64,000 nt of DNA, from the NCBI GenBank assembly GCA_027623235.1, contig JAQBVJ010000009.1, positions 1 to 64,000 of the forward strand, in the 5' to 3' direction. Numbering within the stretch: position 1 is the first letter of the stretch; the number at the start of each line of letters is the position of its first letter. This DNA comes from Planctomycetota bacterium. Its GTDB lineage: Bacteria; Planctomycetota; Planctomycetia; Planctomycetales; Planctomycetaceae. The translations under genes and the position numbers were made by a program. The notes under the pieces are model-generated. The model did not search any database and was not told where the DNA came from. It saw only the letters and a program-made list of their open reading frames with translations. Shown here piece by piece: positions 53,613 to 63,380 of this stretch.

Positions 53613-55883
53613 ATGTCGGAATGCAGCTCTCAGGATCCGTCGAAGCTCGATGCCGAGCCGTCGCCGTTTGAAGCTTTTGAAATGTCCTCCGCGGCAATCG
53701 TCGTGGACTCGATCGAGCAGTTCGCTACCGAGTCCTCCGCGCCAGTGGGCGGCAGCGACTCTGCTGCGGACACACTGGACATCGAGGAATTTCTCTGCAG
53801 CCAGGTGATCGTTGACCCGCCGGCAGAGATGATCGCACCAGTCATTCCAGAAATGCCTGCTGTGGATTCCGTCTCCGGATCTGCGGTGGAAGAAGTCGCT
53901 GTGGTGGAAGAAGTCGCTGTGGTGGAAGAAGTCGCTGTGGTGGAAGAAGTCGCTGTGGTGAAAGAAGTCGCTGTGGTGAAAGAAGAAGTGAAGCCGAGCG
54001 AGCCACCTCGCGATGCGTGCTTCCTCGATCTTCCACTGCGGAGCGAAGTCCAGGAGGCGGTCAAAGCGGCTGGCTACGAAAAGCCAACCGCCATCCAGGC
54101 AGAGATCATCCCTTACATGCTGGACGGCCGCGACGTGCTGGCTCAGTCTCAGACGGGAACCGGCAAGACTGCCGCGTTCGCCTTACCGATCCTTTCACGG
54201 ATCGAAGTGGGACGACAGAAGCCGCAGGTTCTGGTTCTCGCCCCGACGCGCGAGCTGGCGATCCAGGTCGCCAAATCGTTTTCGACTTACGGCAGTTGCC
54301 TGCCACGATTTTCCGTCGCGGCAATTTATGGCGGACAGGATTACACCGCTCAGTTCAAGCAACTGCGGCGCGGGGTTGAGGTCGTCGTCGGAACTCCGGG
54401 GCGAGTCATCGACCACATCAAACGCGGTACGCTCGACCTCAGCGAACTGAGCTGCCTGGTACTCGACGAAGCCGACGAGATGTTGAACATGGGCTTCCTC
54501 GACGACGTTCAGTTCGTGCTCGACCAGACACCCGAGAAGCGACAGATCGCGCTCTTCTCGGCGACGCTGCCGCAACCGATTCGCAATATTGCACAACGTT
54601 ACCTGAACGATCCGGCGAGGATCACGATTCAGGAAAAAACGATGACGGCCGAGCTGACTCGGCAACGGGCAGTTTTTGTCTCTCCGCGGGACAAAATCGA
54701 CACACTCAAGCGGCTGCTGGAAGTCGAGAAGACGGACGGCGTGATCGTTTTTGCGAATACCAAAGATGCGACGGTGACGATTGCCGAACAGCTCACTCGG
54801 GAAGGGCTCTCCGCCGTCGCACTCAACGGCGACATGCCACAGCGAGTTCGGGAACGGACGATCGAGCAGCTCAAATCCGGGCATCTGAACATCCTCGTCG
54901 CGACGGACGTTGCCGCACGCGGCCTGGACGTGACCCGCATCAGCCACGTCTTTAACTACGACGTGCCACAGGACTCGGAATCGTACATTCACCGGATCGG
55001 CCGCACGGGACGGGCGGGCCGCAGCGGCGAGGCATTCATCTTCCTGACGGGCAGCCAGAAGATGAAACTGCGATTCATCGAACGGGCAACGAAGCAGCCG
55101 ATCGAGATTGTCCAGCCACCGACGGCCGGCGAGATCAACGCGATCCGGTCAAAGCGGTTTACAGAGCGCATCGCCGAGATGGCGGCCGGCCAGGACCTGA
55201 CGATGTTTCAGGAAATGATCACGAAGTTTGCCGAAGAATCCGGCATGCCGATGGTGACGATCGCGGCCACTCTGGCGCAGATCGGACAGAAAGGCCGACC
55301 GTTCTTCATGAAAGATCTCCCTCAACGCAAGTTTGAGCCCAACAACAAGTTTGAATCGAACAGCAAGTTTAATTCCAACAAAAAGGGCTACGGAAACGGT
55401 GAGGGAGGCTTCACAAAGCGACCTCACACGGGTGCACGACCAAGCACCGGTGCAAAAGGCGGAGCGGACCGAGAGCTCGGGCCGCCGGAATCCGGCAAAG
55501 ATCGATACCGCATCCAGGTCGGCTGGAAAGATGGCGTGAAGCCCGGAAACATCGTCGGAGCGATCGCCAACGAAGGCGGGCTCTCGGGCGAACATATCGG
55601 CCCGATCAAAATTCACGATGCGTTCACCACGGTCGACCTTCCCGCCGGCATGCCGCGTGAAGTGTTCCTGACGTTGAGCCGTACTCGTGTCGCGGGCAAG
55701 CTGCTGGAATTGAGCCTCGAAGGGAAAGACGCTGGCTCGTCGCGTCCCGCATCCAGCAGAAGTTTCCAAAGCGACAAACCGCGTCATTCGAAAGAGCAAG
55801 GCGAAAACGGTCCCGCCAGCAGCAACGCGTTTCACGCTGAGAAACGCAAGAAGCGCAAAACCAAAGCACGCCCGAAAACTTAG
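53613..55883 (+). CDS. DEAD-box RNA helicase, DeaD/CsdA-like, with repetitive N-terminal extension
   Basis: ATP-dependent RNA unwinding, probably in ribosome assembly and at low temperature. Of 756 residues, the first ~130 are an acidic extension holding VEEVAV repeats. The helicase core follows: Q motif (GYEKPTAIQAEII), motif I SQTGTGKTAAF (~180), motif II VLDEADEML (~284), motif III FSATLP and motif VI HRIGRTGRAGR. A DbpA/CsdA-type RNA-binding domain lies at ~630-705 (RYRIQVGWKDGVKPGNIVGAIANEGGLSGEHIGPIKI), then a basic tail. The ATG at 53613 has GGAAG upstream; a TTG four codons earlier is unlikely. Confidence 0.93.
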   Translation: MSECSSQDPSKLDAEPSPFEAFEMSSAAIVVDSIEQFATESSAPVGGSDSAADTLDIEEFLCSQVIVDPPAEMIAPVIPEMPAVDSVSGSAVEEVAVVEEVAVVEEVAVVEEVAVVKEVAVVKEEVKPSEPPRDACFLDLPLRSEVQEAVKAAGYEKPTAIQAEIIPYMLDGRDVLAQSQTGTGKTAAFALPILSRIEVGRQKPQVLVLAPTRELAIQVAKSFSTYGSCLPRFSVAAIYGGQDYTAQFKQLRRGVEVVVGTPGRVIDHIKRGTLDLSELSCLVLDEADEMLNMGFLDDVQFVLDQTPEKRQIALFSATLPQPIRNIAQRYLNDPARITIQEKTMTAELTRQRAVFVSPRDKIDTLKRLLEVEKTDGVIVFANTKDATVTIAEQLTREGLSAVALNGDMPQRVRERTIEQLKSGHLNILVATDVAARGLDVTRISHVFNYDVPQDSESYIHRIGRTGRAGRSGEAFIFLTGSQKMKLRFIERATKQPIEIVQPPTAGEINAIRSKRFTERIAEMAAGQDLTMFQEMITKFAEESGMPMVTIAATLAQIGQKGRPFFMKDLPQRKFEPNNKFESNSKFNSNKKGYGNGEGGFTKRPHTGARPSTGAKGGADRELGPPESGKDRYRIQVGWKDGVKPGNIVGAIANEGGLSGEHIGPIKIHDAFTTVDLPAGMPREVFLTLSRTRVAGKLLELSLEGKDAGSSRPASSRSFQSDKPRHSKEQGENGPASSNAFHAEKRKKRKTKARPKT
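53886..53975 (+). repeat. 18-bp coding tandem repeat in the helicase gene (5 units)
   Basis: Five consecutive units of GTGGAAGAAGTCGCTGTG (the fifth GTGAAA...) encode VEEVAV or VKEVAV. The units are almost identical in DNA, pointing to recent expansion. A sixth, altered unit follows. This is the second in-frame acidic coding repeat in the window, beside that in rpsI. Confidence 0.93.
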
Positions 55884-55884
55884 T

Positions 55885-55999
55885 AGCCCGTTGAAAAGTA
55901 GCGGCACATTGTAAGCCGTCCGGTCAGTTCGCGGTTTTCCATGCAAGACCGGGCGGATTGCGCCAATCCGCTGAAGTAATTCGACTTTTTCAATGGGCT
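55885..55999. repeat. palindromic repeat, family 1, copy 3 (115 bp)
   Basis: Starts AGCCCGTTGAAAAGTAGCGG one base after the helicase stop codon. The core GTAAGCCGTCCGGT is mirrored by ACCGGGCGGATTGCGCC, and it ends GACTTTTTCAATGGGCT. It should form a long hairpin at the 3' end of the helicase mRNA. It is about 23 kb from copies 1 and 2, which shows the family is dispersed. Confidence 0.85.
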
Positions 56000-56223
56000 G
56001 GCAATCCAGTCCGGCGATGAATGTCGAATCTTCATGCGCAGCGGCGGCGTTGTGGCTTGATCCGGCCCGGGTGACGCCAGGGCGTACGGATTGTGTGGAT
56101 TGTGCGGAGTGTTCTCCCCGACCCTCGCTTCTGTGGACCAGTCGCGCATCCTGATATTGAGGATTCTGCGGAGGCTGCCGATTGAAAGGGAGATATCGTC
56201 CCAAGGTGTCTCCAGAGGAAGCC

Positions 56224-57009
56224 ATGAGATGCGCGCAGCGAAGTTTGATGACTCACTTGATTCCGGGAGTTGTACTCACCCTGCTGATCTCCGGGTGCGG
56301 GACCACTCGATGGACAGACTCGCCGCGCGCAGCCACCAAGGAATTACTGCTGACTGATGCGGTTGACCGATCTGTCGAACAGATCGATTTCTCGCCGCTT
56401 TACGGCCGGCGTGTTTTCCTGGATACGCAGTACATTGCCACCAGAAACGAAACGGGGTATCTGATTAGTTCGTTGAGGCAGCACCTGGCGGCGTCTGGCT
56501 GCAGGCTGTCTGGTTCTGCGGGCGACGCGGAACTGGTTGTTGAGGCACGGGTCGGGTCACAATCAACGAATCGACACGACACTCTGCTGGGTATTCCGGC
56601 AACCGCAGTCCCTCCCGTACTCACAGGCGTGCCCGTTGCGATTCCCGAGCTGGCGATCTCGAAAAAGACGATTCAAACCGGCATCAGTAAACTCGCCGTG
56701 TTCGCCTACTGGACGGCAGACGGATCGATCGCCTGGCAGTCCGGCGTGGCGAGGCATGACAGTCTCATCCAGAACCGCTGGCTGCTCGGACTCGGTCCTT
56801 ACACCGAGGGAACGTCAACCGTCCGCGGCAGAGAGGCCGGTGCAACCCCGAACGTCCCACTGTTGTCTGACATTGCCCGGATGAACGAAGACGCCACTTC
56901 CGAACCATCTCCGAGCACACTGGCGGTACCGACGGTTTATGACGTGTCCCGGCCAAGTGCTCCCCGCCTCCCGCTTCCGGTGCCTCCTGCAGAGGTCCAG
57001 CCGGACTGA
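56224..57009 (+). CDS. lipoprotein of unknown function (DUF6655-like)
   Basis: A 261-residue lipoprotein: after MRCAQRSLMTHLIPGVVLTL comes the lipobox LISGC, with Cys as the lipid-bearing residue. The next segment, GTTRWTDSPRAATKELLLTDAVDRSVEQIDFSPLYGRRVFLDTQYI, resembles a lipoprotein family common in planctomycetes that I associate with DUF6655, though from memory only. The middle has YLISSLRQHLAASGC and ELVVEARVG. The C-terminal ~60 residues are Pro-rich and probably disordered. The ATG at 56224 has GAGG upstream. It is convergent with the next DUF1501 gene. Confidence 0.7.
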   Translation: MRCAQRSLMTHLIPGVVLTLLISGCGTTRWTDSPRAATKELLLTDAVDRSVEQIDFSPLYGRRVFLDTQYIATRNETGYLISSLRQHLAASGCRLSGSAGDAELVVEARVGSQSTNRHDTLLGIPATAVPPVLTGVPVAIPELAISKKTIQTGISKLAVFAYWTADGSIAWQSGVARHDSLIQNRWLLGLGPYTEGTSTVRGREAGATPNVPLLSDIARMNEDATSEPSPSTLAVPTVYDVSRPSAPRLPLPVPPAEVQPD

Positions 57010-57125
57010 TTGTGCTTCGATGGTCGTTGTGCTTATCCCATCAGTCGATCCTGCTGAACAAGTTGGACGGACGCCCATTGGCAATCCAACTTCGCCGGTT
57101 CATTGAAGAGTCCTTAGTAGACGGG

Positions 57126-58559
57126 TCAGGCGATGACTTGTCGAATGGGCTCGCCGCCGTGGGCGATGGCGACCGGGCGGCCGTCGAGTTGTGGGACGGT
57201 CGTGTGCGGGTCGATGCCGAGCAGGTGATAGATCGTCGCGACAACATCGCCTGGTGAAACCGGATGACTTTCGGGGTACCCGGCGTGTCGGTCGGTTGAA
57301 CCGAACACCATCCCCTGCTTCACGCCGCCCCCGATCATGAAACTGAATCCGCACTGCGGCCAGTGATCGCGACCGGCCTTGCCGTTGACCCTCGGTGAGC
57401 GGCCCATTTCTCCCATCACGACGACGAGTGTCGAATCGAGCAGACCGCGCTCGTCGAGATCGTCAACCAGCGCCGGGAGGAGACGGTCGAGCAGCGGCAG
57501 GTTGAACTGACGCAGCATGCCGAAATTGTTTTCGTGCATGTCGTAGGCGTGACCGTTGTGCCCGAAGATTTCCTGGTGCACGCTGACAAACGGAACGCCC
57601 GCCTCGACCAGTCGCCGGGCGACGATCAAGCTTGAGCCATAGAGGTTTCGCCCGTAACGATCCTTCATGGAATCCGTTTCACGGGTCAGGTCGAACGCGT
57701 CCCGGGTACGGCTCGATGAGAGCATCGAAAAGGCCCGCTCCTGAAACTTGTCCATCCGGTCGACGGCCCGGGAAGCAGCGAGCGATTCGAATCTCTGATC
57801 AATCTGATCCAGAACGGAGCGGCGGCGATCGAGCCGCGCGGACGACATACCAGGCAGACTGTCGAGTGATGGCATCATCGGCTCGCCAATCGGCATCACG
57901 GGGTTGTAGGGACCGGGGCTGTCGATCTTCGCAAACGTCGGCTGACACAGGCTGAACATCGGGTCGTATTGACTGCCGAGATAGCCTCCATAGGGACCAG
58001 GCCGCCGGATTCCGGGATACTGACCACTCTCGCCCCAGCCGGGATAGCACGGCAGGCAAACCGCGCCCGGCACATTCTGCGACCCGAGGCCGAGGTACTG
58101 GCAGATGGCTCCGATGTCTGGCGGATCGGTGCGGTTGGCAGTGAGCTGTCCGTTCTCGCCGTTCGGAAACCCGGTCATCATCGCCAGCGGATTATGGGCA
58201 TTGTAGGTGTGCGTGATTGATCGAATCAGAGTCGCACGATGCATCAGCCGGGCCGTGTTCGGAAGCAGCTCACAGATTTGCAGACCGGGCAGCGATGTGG
58301 AGATGGGATGAAACTCACCACGAATTTCCGCCGGCGCATCAGGCTTCAAATCGAACATATCCTGATGACTGGGTCCTCCGAGCAAATTGAAGAGGATTAC
58401 GGATCGCGCCGAGCCTCGCGGCTTCCGTCCGGCTTCGGCCGCCGCCAGAAAATTCGGCAGAGTCATCCCGCCAAAGAGGGACAGTCCGCCAACCCTCAGA
58501 AGCTCGCGCCGAGAGTACCCGCAGCGGGCTGGATCGGGCGGGCTGGAGATGTCCGGCAT
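57126..58559 (-). CDS. Tat-exported DUF1501 protein
   Basis: The third DUF1501 protein of the window, 477 residues. It has a Tat leader (SRRELLRVGGLSLFGGMTLPNFLAAA) and the family blocks SVILFNLLGGPSHQDMFDLKPDAP, LQICELLPNTARLMHRATLIRSI, SSLIVARRLVEAGVPFVSVH and LVVVMGEMGRSPRVNGKAGRDHWPQCGFSFMIGGG, ending with LLGIDPHTTVPQLDGRPV. GGGAG lies 7 nt before the ATG at 58559. Unlike the other two, it has no DUF1549/DUF1553 partner next to it. Instead it follows the giant cytochrome gene by 128 nt on the same strand. Confidence 0.88.
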   Translation of the reverse strand: MPDISSPPDPARCGYSRRELLRVGGLSLFGGMTLPNFLAAAEAGRKPRGSARSVILFNLLGGPSHQDMFDLKPDAPAEIRGEFHPISTSLPGLQICELLPNTARLMHRATLIRSITHTYNAHNPLAMMTGFPNGENGQLTANRTDPPDIGAICQYLGLGSQNVPGAVCLPCYPGWGESGQYPGIRRPGPYGGYLGSQYDPMFSLCQPTFAKIDSPGPYNPVMPIGEPMMPSLDSLPGMSSARLDRRRSVLDQIDQRFESLAASRAVDRMDKFQERAFSMLSSSRTRDAFDLTRETDSMKDRYGRNLYGSSLIVARRLVEAGVPFVSVHQEIFGHNGHAYDMHENNFGMLRQFNLPLLDRLLPALVDDLDERGLLDSTLVVVMGEMGRSPRVNGKAGRDHWPQCGFSFMIGGGVKQGMVFGSTDRHAGYPESHPVSPGDVVATIYHLLGIDPHTTVPQLDGRPVAIAHGGEPIRQVIA

Positions 58560-58687
58560 GGTGAAGCTCCCGGCGACAGTCGTTAATCGCAAACGGCCGA
58601 CTCAGTCGGTCGAAACAAATCGTCAACAGACTCTCATCTTAAGAGTCGCGACCTGGCCGCGACGACACGTTTTTCCACGACGACAGC

Positions 58688-61600
58688 TTACGACGACCGC
58701 ACGGAAAGCAGCCACGCCAGCAGGTTGCGGAACTCCTCGTCGGTGATCATCTCGCCCAGGTTTTCCGGCATCGGCGACCGAGCTGACTTCACCCGCTCAT
58801 CAATGTCAGCCTCGGGAATCGAAATCTCTTTTCCGGTTCCGTCGATCAGGAGGACTCTCGCCCCTTCCGTTCGTTTTTCGAGTCCGGAGAACACCTTGCC
58901 GGCTTTCGTGACGATCGTCGTTGCGCGAAACGCGACGTCCACATTGCGGTTAGGCGTCAGGATGTCTTCGGCCAGACGATCCAGGCCGCGGCTGCCGATG
59001 CCGTCAAGATTCGGGCCGACCTTCTTCCCCTTGTCCGCCACCTGATGACACGCCGCGCACCGTTTCTCAAAGACGGCGAGACCGGCCTCAACGGAGCCCG
59101 CCGACTGAAGGAAACTCTTCTTCCGATCCGCGATGCGTTTTTCGAGTTCCTCGTTCTCATCTGGCAGATCTGCGGCGAACTCGTTGGCCAGGCCGGAAAG
59201 TTTCTCATCCTTCCTGCCGAGCGCTGTGATTCGATCCGCGATTTCCGGACGAGTCAGCAGGCGAGCCGACGCTCGCCCCGCGGCGACAACATTCAGCAGT
59301 GCGTACGCTCCTTCGGCGTCGGACACCAGCCGCTCGGCCAGCCGCGACTGCTCGGCCGCCGTCGCCGCCAGCATGATTTGAGGGAGTAATTCAACGGCCC
59401 TGTCTGCTTGACCGTCGATCACCGCCTCCAGCGATCTCGCTCGCAATTTTTCATCGGCGCCGGAAACGCCTGGAACGATGGCGAGCGCCGACAGGCGTCC
59501 GTCCGGTTTCATTCGAACGAGCGCGTCGGCGAGCGACGATGCGATCTCACGGTCCGACTGGTTTCGTTTAAGGACAGCCACGATCGGATCCCGCAGTTCC
59601 GTCAACTGAAAATCGCCAGCCAGCTTTGCCGCCTTCTGACGATCCTGCCCGTGCCCGTTCGGGTTCAGCCCCGGCTCAGAAAACCGACCGACGGCCAGCC
59701 ACGCGTACCCTCCTGCAGTGTCTCCGTCGACGATCTCCACGAAAACGCGACGCGTCGCCTCGGCAACGCTGGTGGATTTCCGTTCGAACTTCTGAGCTGT
59801 GTCGCTTCGCGGCGGCTGCCACTTCTGAAGCTCAATCCGCGAAATCGCATCGACCAGCCGCACGAAGTTTTTCTTTCCGTGCGGCTTATCGGGAAGTCCA
59901 TCGTGGCCGGCCATCCAGAAACTGAAGATGCTTCCGACGTCGAATATTGCCGATCGATAAATCCCTGTCCGCTGTTCGCCGAGTGGAAAACTACTGATCA
60001 GCGGCGTGTTGGACATTCCGTCCTGCGAACTCCGCTTTGTCGACAACACAAACGGATTCCCTTCGTCCTTCGCGTCGGGGTGCGGCGAGTAAGTCCAGGT
60101 GAGCGGCTGATCCTGCTGATTGGCGGCCAGTAACACGGTCGCCAGGTCGAGCGCCCAGGCCCGCACCGCGTCCGGAGATTTCCCGCCGCGCTGCTCGATG
60201 CCGTCCCGCGCGGCGGCGAGCAGTTCCAGCTGAAAAGCGACGTCGCTCGCAAACCTTCTGCGAGCCATCGTCGACAGCTCAGCAACAGACTCGGGCGAGA
60301 CATACCGCACCGCGAACCGGATGTAATCGGACATCGCCTCCGGCGTGATATTGCCCAGCGAGTTGATCGACCTTGCGAGAAACTCCCCGGCGAACGGTGT
60401 CTTCAATGCGAGGCACATCTCCGCCAGGATCGGAACGTCGCGGGCTTCCGGCTCGCGCGTCGCGATCGCAAACCAGTCCGGCACGGCCAGGTGATCCCGC
60501 AGCGACATCCGGATGACGTGCCGCAGGTGCGGATCGCTGGCGTAACGATGATGCAGCGAAAGCAGCGTCGTGATGTTTCGCGGGTCGCGATGAACGCCGG
60601 CCGCGGTCACGGCCGCCCGCAGAACGGTCGGCGATTTGTCCTGGAAACCGAGTTCGAGGTAGAACCTCGCACGGGCATTGGGAACCGGAGACTGAGCCAT
60701 CACTCGGAAAGCGTGCGTCCGTACGAGCTCATGCTGATCGTCCATCGCCGTTGAAAGATCGTCATCGGTGAGCACTTCCAGCCGGAACAGCGACCACAAC
60801 GCCTCGGCTCTTGCCGACGCAGTCCTGCCGTCCTTCAAGAGCGTCCGCGCGAGTTCCGCTCCCGGGAGACCCACTGCATCGACGAGCCGATCGGCCGCGA
60901 GCCTTCGTACGGTCTGGTTGGTCGACTCGAAGGAGTCTCGCCCGACAAAGTCCTCAAACTGTTTCGGGGCGACCGTTTCGTCAGGCTTGCCCGTGAAGGT
61001 GATCTTCCAGATGCGACCTCGCCGCCGATCGCGGTCGGGATGGTCAAGGCCGACCTCGTAATGACCGATAATGCGGTTGTAAAAATCGGCAACGTAGAGT
61101 GCTCCGTCCGGGCCGAGCTGGAAGTCGACAGGGCGGAACCACGGGTCTCCTGCGATCAGAAAGTCGGGCTCTTCCTGAGCTCGAATACTCCCCCCGTTTC
61201 TCAGCAGCGAGTTACGGTTGATCCGGCTGGTCATGACGTTGCCGGAGTACAGACTGCCGCGGTACTCGGGCGGAAACTGCTCGGCGTTGTACTGAGCCAG
61301 CCCGCCGATCGCGGTTGAACCGTGCAGATGCTCCATCACGTTCGGCACGTAGCCCAGGCCGTCGTGAGGCTTGCCGAAGCTGTCGTAGTAACCGTCTTTC
61401 AGGATGAGGCTGACCGGCTTCGTGTGGCAGTCGGCCACGAAGAAGTCACCGTAATTGTCGATGACGCTGCCAAACGGGTTGACCATGCCGCGCGAGTAGT
61501 GCTCGATCCTCGCTCCGTCGAGCCGGAAGCGAAACGTGTTTCCCGAGTGCATCGTGATCGACGTGCCATCGCCGCCTGTCACATGCGACGTATTGTTGAA

Positions 61601-63334
61601 CCCGTGACAGGCGTAGAGCCAGCCGTCGTAGCCGCGTCGGAAGGCGTTGCACATGCCGTGCGTGTCCTTCGAAAAATCAAACGGCCCGTAGAGTTTCTCT
61701 CGCTTGTCGGCCTTTCCGTCGCCATCGGTGTCACGCAGGAACCAGATGTTCGGAATGCTGAAGCAGACGACTCCATCCTGGTACGGGTAGAGACCCATCG
61801 GGATGTTGAGCTCGTCGGCAAACGTGGTCACCTTGTCGGCTCGCCCGTCGCCGTTCGTGTCTTCGAGAATCCGAATCGTGTCCTTCGGCTTGCGATCATC
61901 AGGAGCCGGAATCGGGTACTCCTGAGAACTTGACACCCACAACCGGCCTTTCGAGTCGAAGGCCATGTTCATCGGCTTGTCGATCTCCGGCTCCGCCGCA
62001 AACAGCGTCACTTCGAAACCAGGTGGCAACGAAAACGTCTTCCGTTCGTCTTCAGGCGAGAGTGGCTTCGTTTCACGATTCACCTTCGCAAACGCATCGG
62101 TCCCAATCTGCCGGTCCGTCACCGAAAGCGAGGAATCGGCAGACGATGCCTCTTTGCCGTTCTCACCTTCGTTCAACAAGAAAAAGGTGCCGAGCTTGTT
62201 GCCGACGAGGATGTCCGGGCGGCCGTTGCCGGTGATGTCTCGAACCGTCAGCTGCGTGCCGACGCCGATTCGTCTGGCGATGACGTGAGGTTCAAAGTGA
62301 ACGCCGTCTGGCGAGCGGACCGTCTTGAACCAGGCCAGGACTGGCAGCTGGTGAGCTCCCGGATCGTTGCCGCCGTGAGCAAAATACCGCTTGCCCGTGA
62401 CGAGGTCCTTGACTCCGTCCCCGTCGACATCCGCCAGCGCGAGGGCGTGCATCTGGGAAATGTTGAGCCGCTGGGAATTCGCATCAAAACTGGCCGGCAG
62501 AATCTCGTGCGGGATAAACGAGACGTCGGCGTCTTTGCCTCGCCGCTCAAACCACTTCAGCCCCCAGCCGTGAGCGTTCTGCACCGACACGACATCGTTG
62601 TCACCGTCCCCGTCGAAATCGTACGCAAACATCTGCGACCCGCCCGACTGAGCAAACGGAAACGGATGCGGCTTGAATGGCTCACCCGGTTTCGCGGTCT
62701 GCTCCCACCAGCCGTTCGTCTCAAGCAGATCGAGCCGCCCATCGCCGTTGACATCGCCGATGCCCATTCCATGCGTGAACTGGCCATAGCCAAGCTTCGG
62801 AGTCACCGGCGTGAACGGCCACGGCTTCGTCGGATCCTCGCCTGGCGATGCGTACCCGAAAGCTCCGTCGAAGATTCCGATCAGCTCCGGCTTCCCGTCT
62901 CCGGTGAGGTCCGCAAAGTCTGGCGACTCTCCGCCGACGTAGCTCAGCGCGAGGTGCTTTTTCCATTCGCCCTTCGCCTTCTCTTTTCCAGGATTCTCAA
63001 ACCAGTGAGCAGGTCGACCGGGAATCGGCACGGCGAGAATGTCCAGGTCGCCGTCGGCGTCGATGTCGTGAGCCCACGAGAAAAAGTGATCGGAGTAAAC
63101 CTTGATCGAAAAGGCTCCGCCCGAGGTGTAAGCGTGACGGATCCGAAACTCCGGCCCGGCATACCAGAACGGCCCCGAAACAACATCGAGGTTTCCGTCT
63201 CCGTCGAAGTCACCAGAGTCGGCGCCCTCGCTGAAGAAGTTTTCATTGAGGGCGACGGTCCGAAATTGCGGAGTCGGCTCGGCCAGAGCCGGGGCGACAA
63301 AGAAGAAAATGCTCAGCAGGAACAGGAAACGCAT
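58688..63334 (-). CDS. giant secreted PVC-type haem-binding protein (FG-GAP, propeller, HEAT, cytochrome c)
   Basis: A 1548-residue exported protein with signal MRFLFLLSIFFFVAPALA. Residues ~20-400 contain seven FG-GAP-like calcium loops (DFDGDGNLDVV, DIDADGDLDIL, DVNGDGRLDLL, DVDGDGVKDLV and others). A glucose-dehydrogenase-like propeller typical of the PVC group follows (FEVTLFAAEPEIDKPMNMAFDSKGRLWV, then DGALYVADFYNRIIGHYE). A helical HEAT-like region spans ~800-1100 (ALWSLFRLEVL...). Near the end is a c-type haem site, CAACHQVADKGKKVGPNLDGIG (~1426), with Met in SPMPENLGEM. Such proteins are widespread in planctomycetes; sugar oxidation is suggested but unproven. GAGG lies 8 nt before the ATG. 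Confidence 0.9.
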   Translation of the reverse strand: MRFLFLLSIFFFVAPALAEPTPQFRTVALNENFFSEGADSGDFDGDGNLDVVSGPFWYAGPEFRIRHAYTSGGAFSIKVYSDHFFSWAHDIDADGDLDILAVPIPGRPAHWFENPGKEKAKGEWKKHLALSYVGGESPDFADLTGDGKPELIGIFDGAFGYASPGEDPTKPWPFTPVTPKLGYGQFTHGMGIGDVNGDGRLDLLETNGWWEQTAKPGEPFKPHPFPFAQSGGSQMFAYDFDGDGDNDVVSVQNAHGWGLKWFERRGKDADVSFIPHEILPASFDANSQRLNISQMHALALADVDGDGVKDLVTGKRYFAHGGNDPGAHQLPVLAWFKTVRSPDGVHFEPHVIARRIGVGTQLTVRDITGNGRPDILVGNKLGTFFLLNEGENGKEASSADSSLSVTDRQIGTDAFAKVNRETKPLSPEDERKTFSLPPGFEVTLFAAEPEIDKPMNMAFDSKGRLWVSSSQEYPIPAPDDRKPKDTIRILEDTNGDGRADKVTTFADELNIPMGLYPYQDGVVCFSIPNIWFLRDTDGDGKADKREKLYGPFDFSKDTHGMCNAFRRGYDGWLYACHGFNNTSHVTGGDGTSITMHSGNTFRFRLDGARIEHYSRGMVNPFGSVIDNYGDFFVADCHTKPVSLILKDGYYDSFGKPHDGLGYVPNVMEHLHGSTAIGGLAQYNAEQFPPEYRGSLYSGNVMTSRINRNSLLRNGGSIRAQEEPDFLIAGDPWFRPVDFQLGPDGALYVADFYNRIIGHYEVGLDHPDRDRRRGRIWKITFTGKPDETVAPKQFEDFVGRDSFESTNQTVRRLAADRLVDAVGLPGAELARTLLKDGRTASARAEALWSLFRLEVLTDDDLSTAMDDQHELVRTHAFRVMAQSPVPNARARFYLELGFQDKSPTVLRAAVTAAGVHRDPRNITTLLSLHHRYASDPHLRHVIRMSLRDHLAVPDWFAIATREPEARDVPILAEMCLALKTPFAGEFLARSINSLGNITPEAMSDYIRFAVRYVSPESVAELSTMARRRFASDVAFQLELLAAARDGIEQRGGKSPDAVRAWALDLATVLLAANQQDQPLTWTYSPHPDAKDEGNPFVLSTKRSSQDGMSNTPLISSFPLGEQRTGIYRSAIFDVGSIFSFWMAGHDGLPDKPHGKKNFVRLVDAISRIELQKWQPPRSDTAQKFERKSTSVAEATRRVFVEIVDGDTAGGYAWLAVGRFSEPGLNPNGHGQDRQKAAKLAGDFQLTELRDPIVAVLKRNQSDREIASSLADALVRMKPDGRLSALAIVPGVSGADEKLRARSLEAVIDGQADRAVELLPQIMLAATAAEQSRLAERLVSDAEGAYALLNVVAAGRASARLLTRPEIADRITALGRKDEKLSGLANEFAADLPDENEELEKRIADRKKSFLQSAGSVEAGLAVFEKRCAACHQVADKGKKVGPNLDGIGSRGLDRLAEDILTPNRNVDVAFRATTIVTKAGKVFSGLEKRTEGARVLLIDGTGKEISIPEADIDERVKSARSPMPENLGEMITDEEFRNLLAWLLSVRSS

Positions 63335-63380
63335 TCGGGACCTCACCGTGCAGGATTCAAACTCGCAGGCTTTTTTTGTG

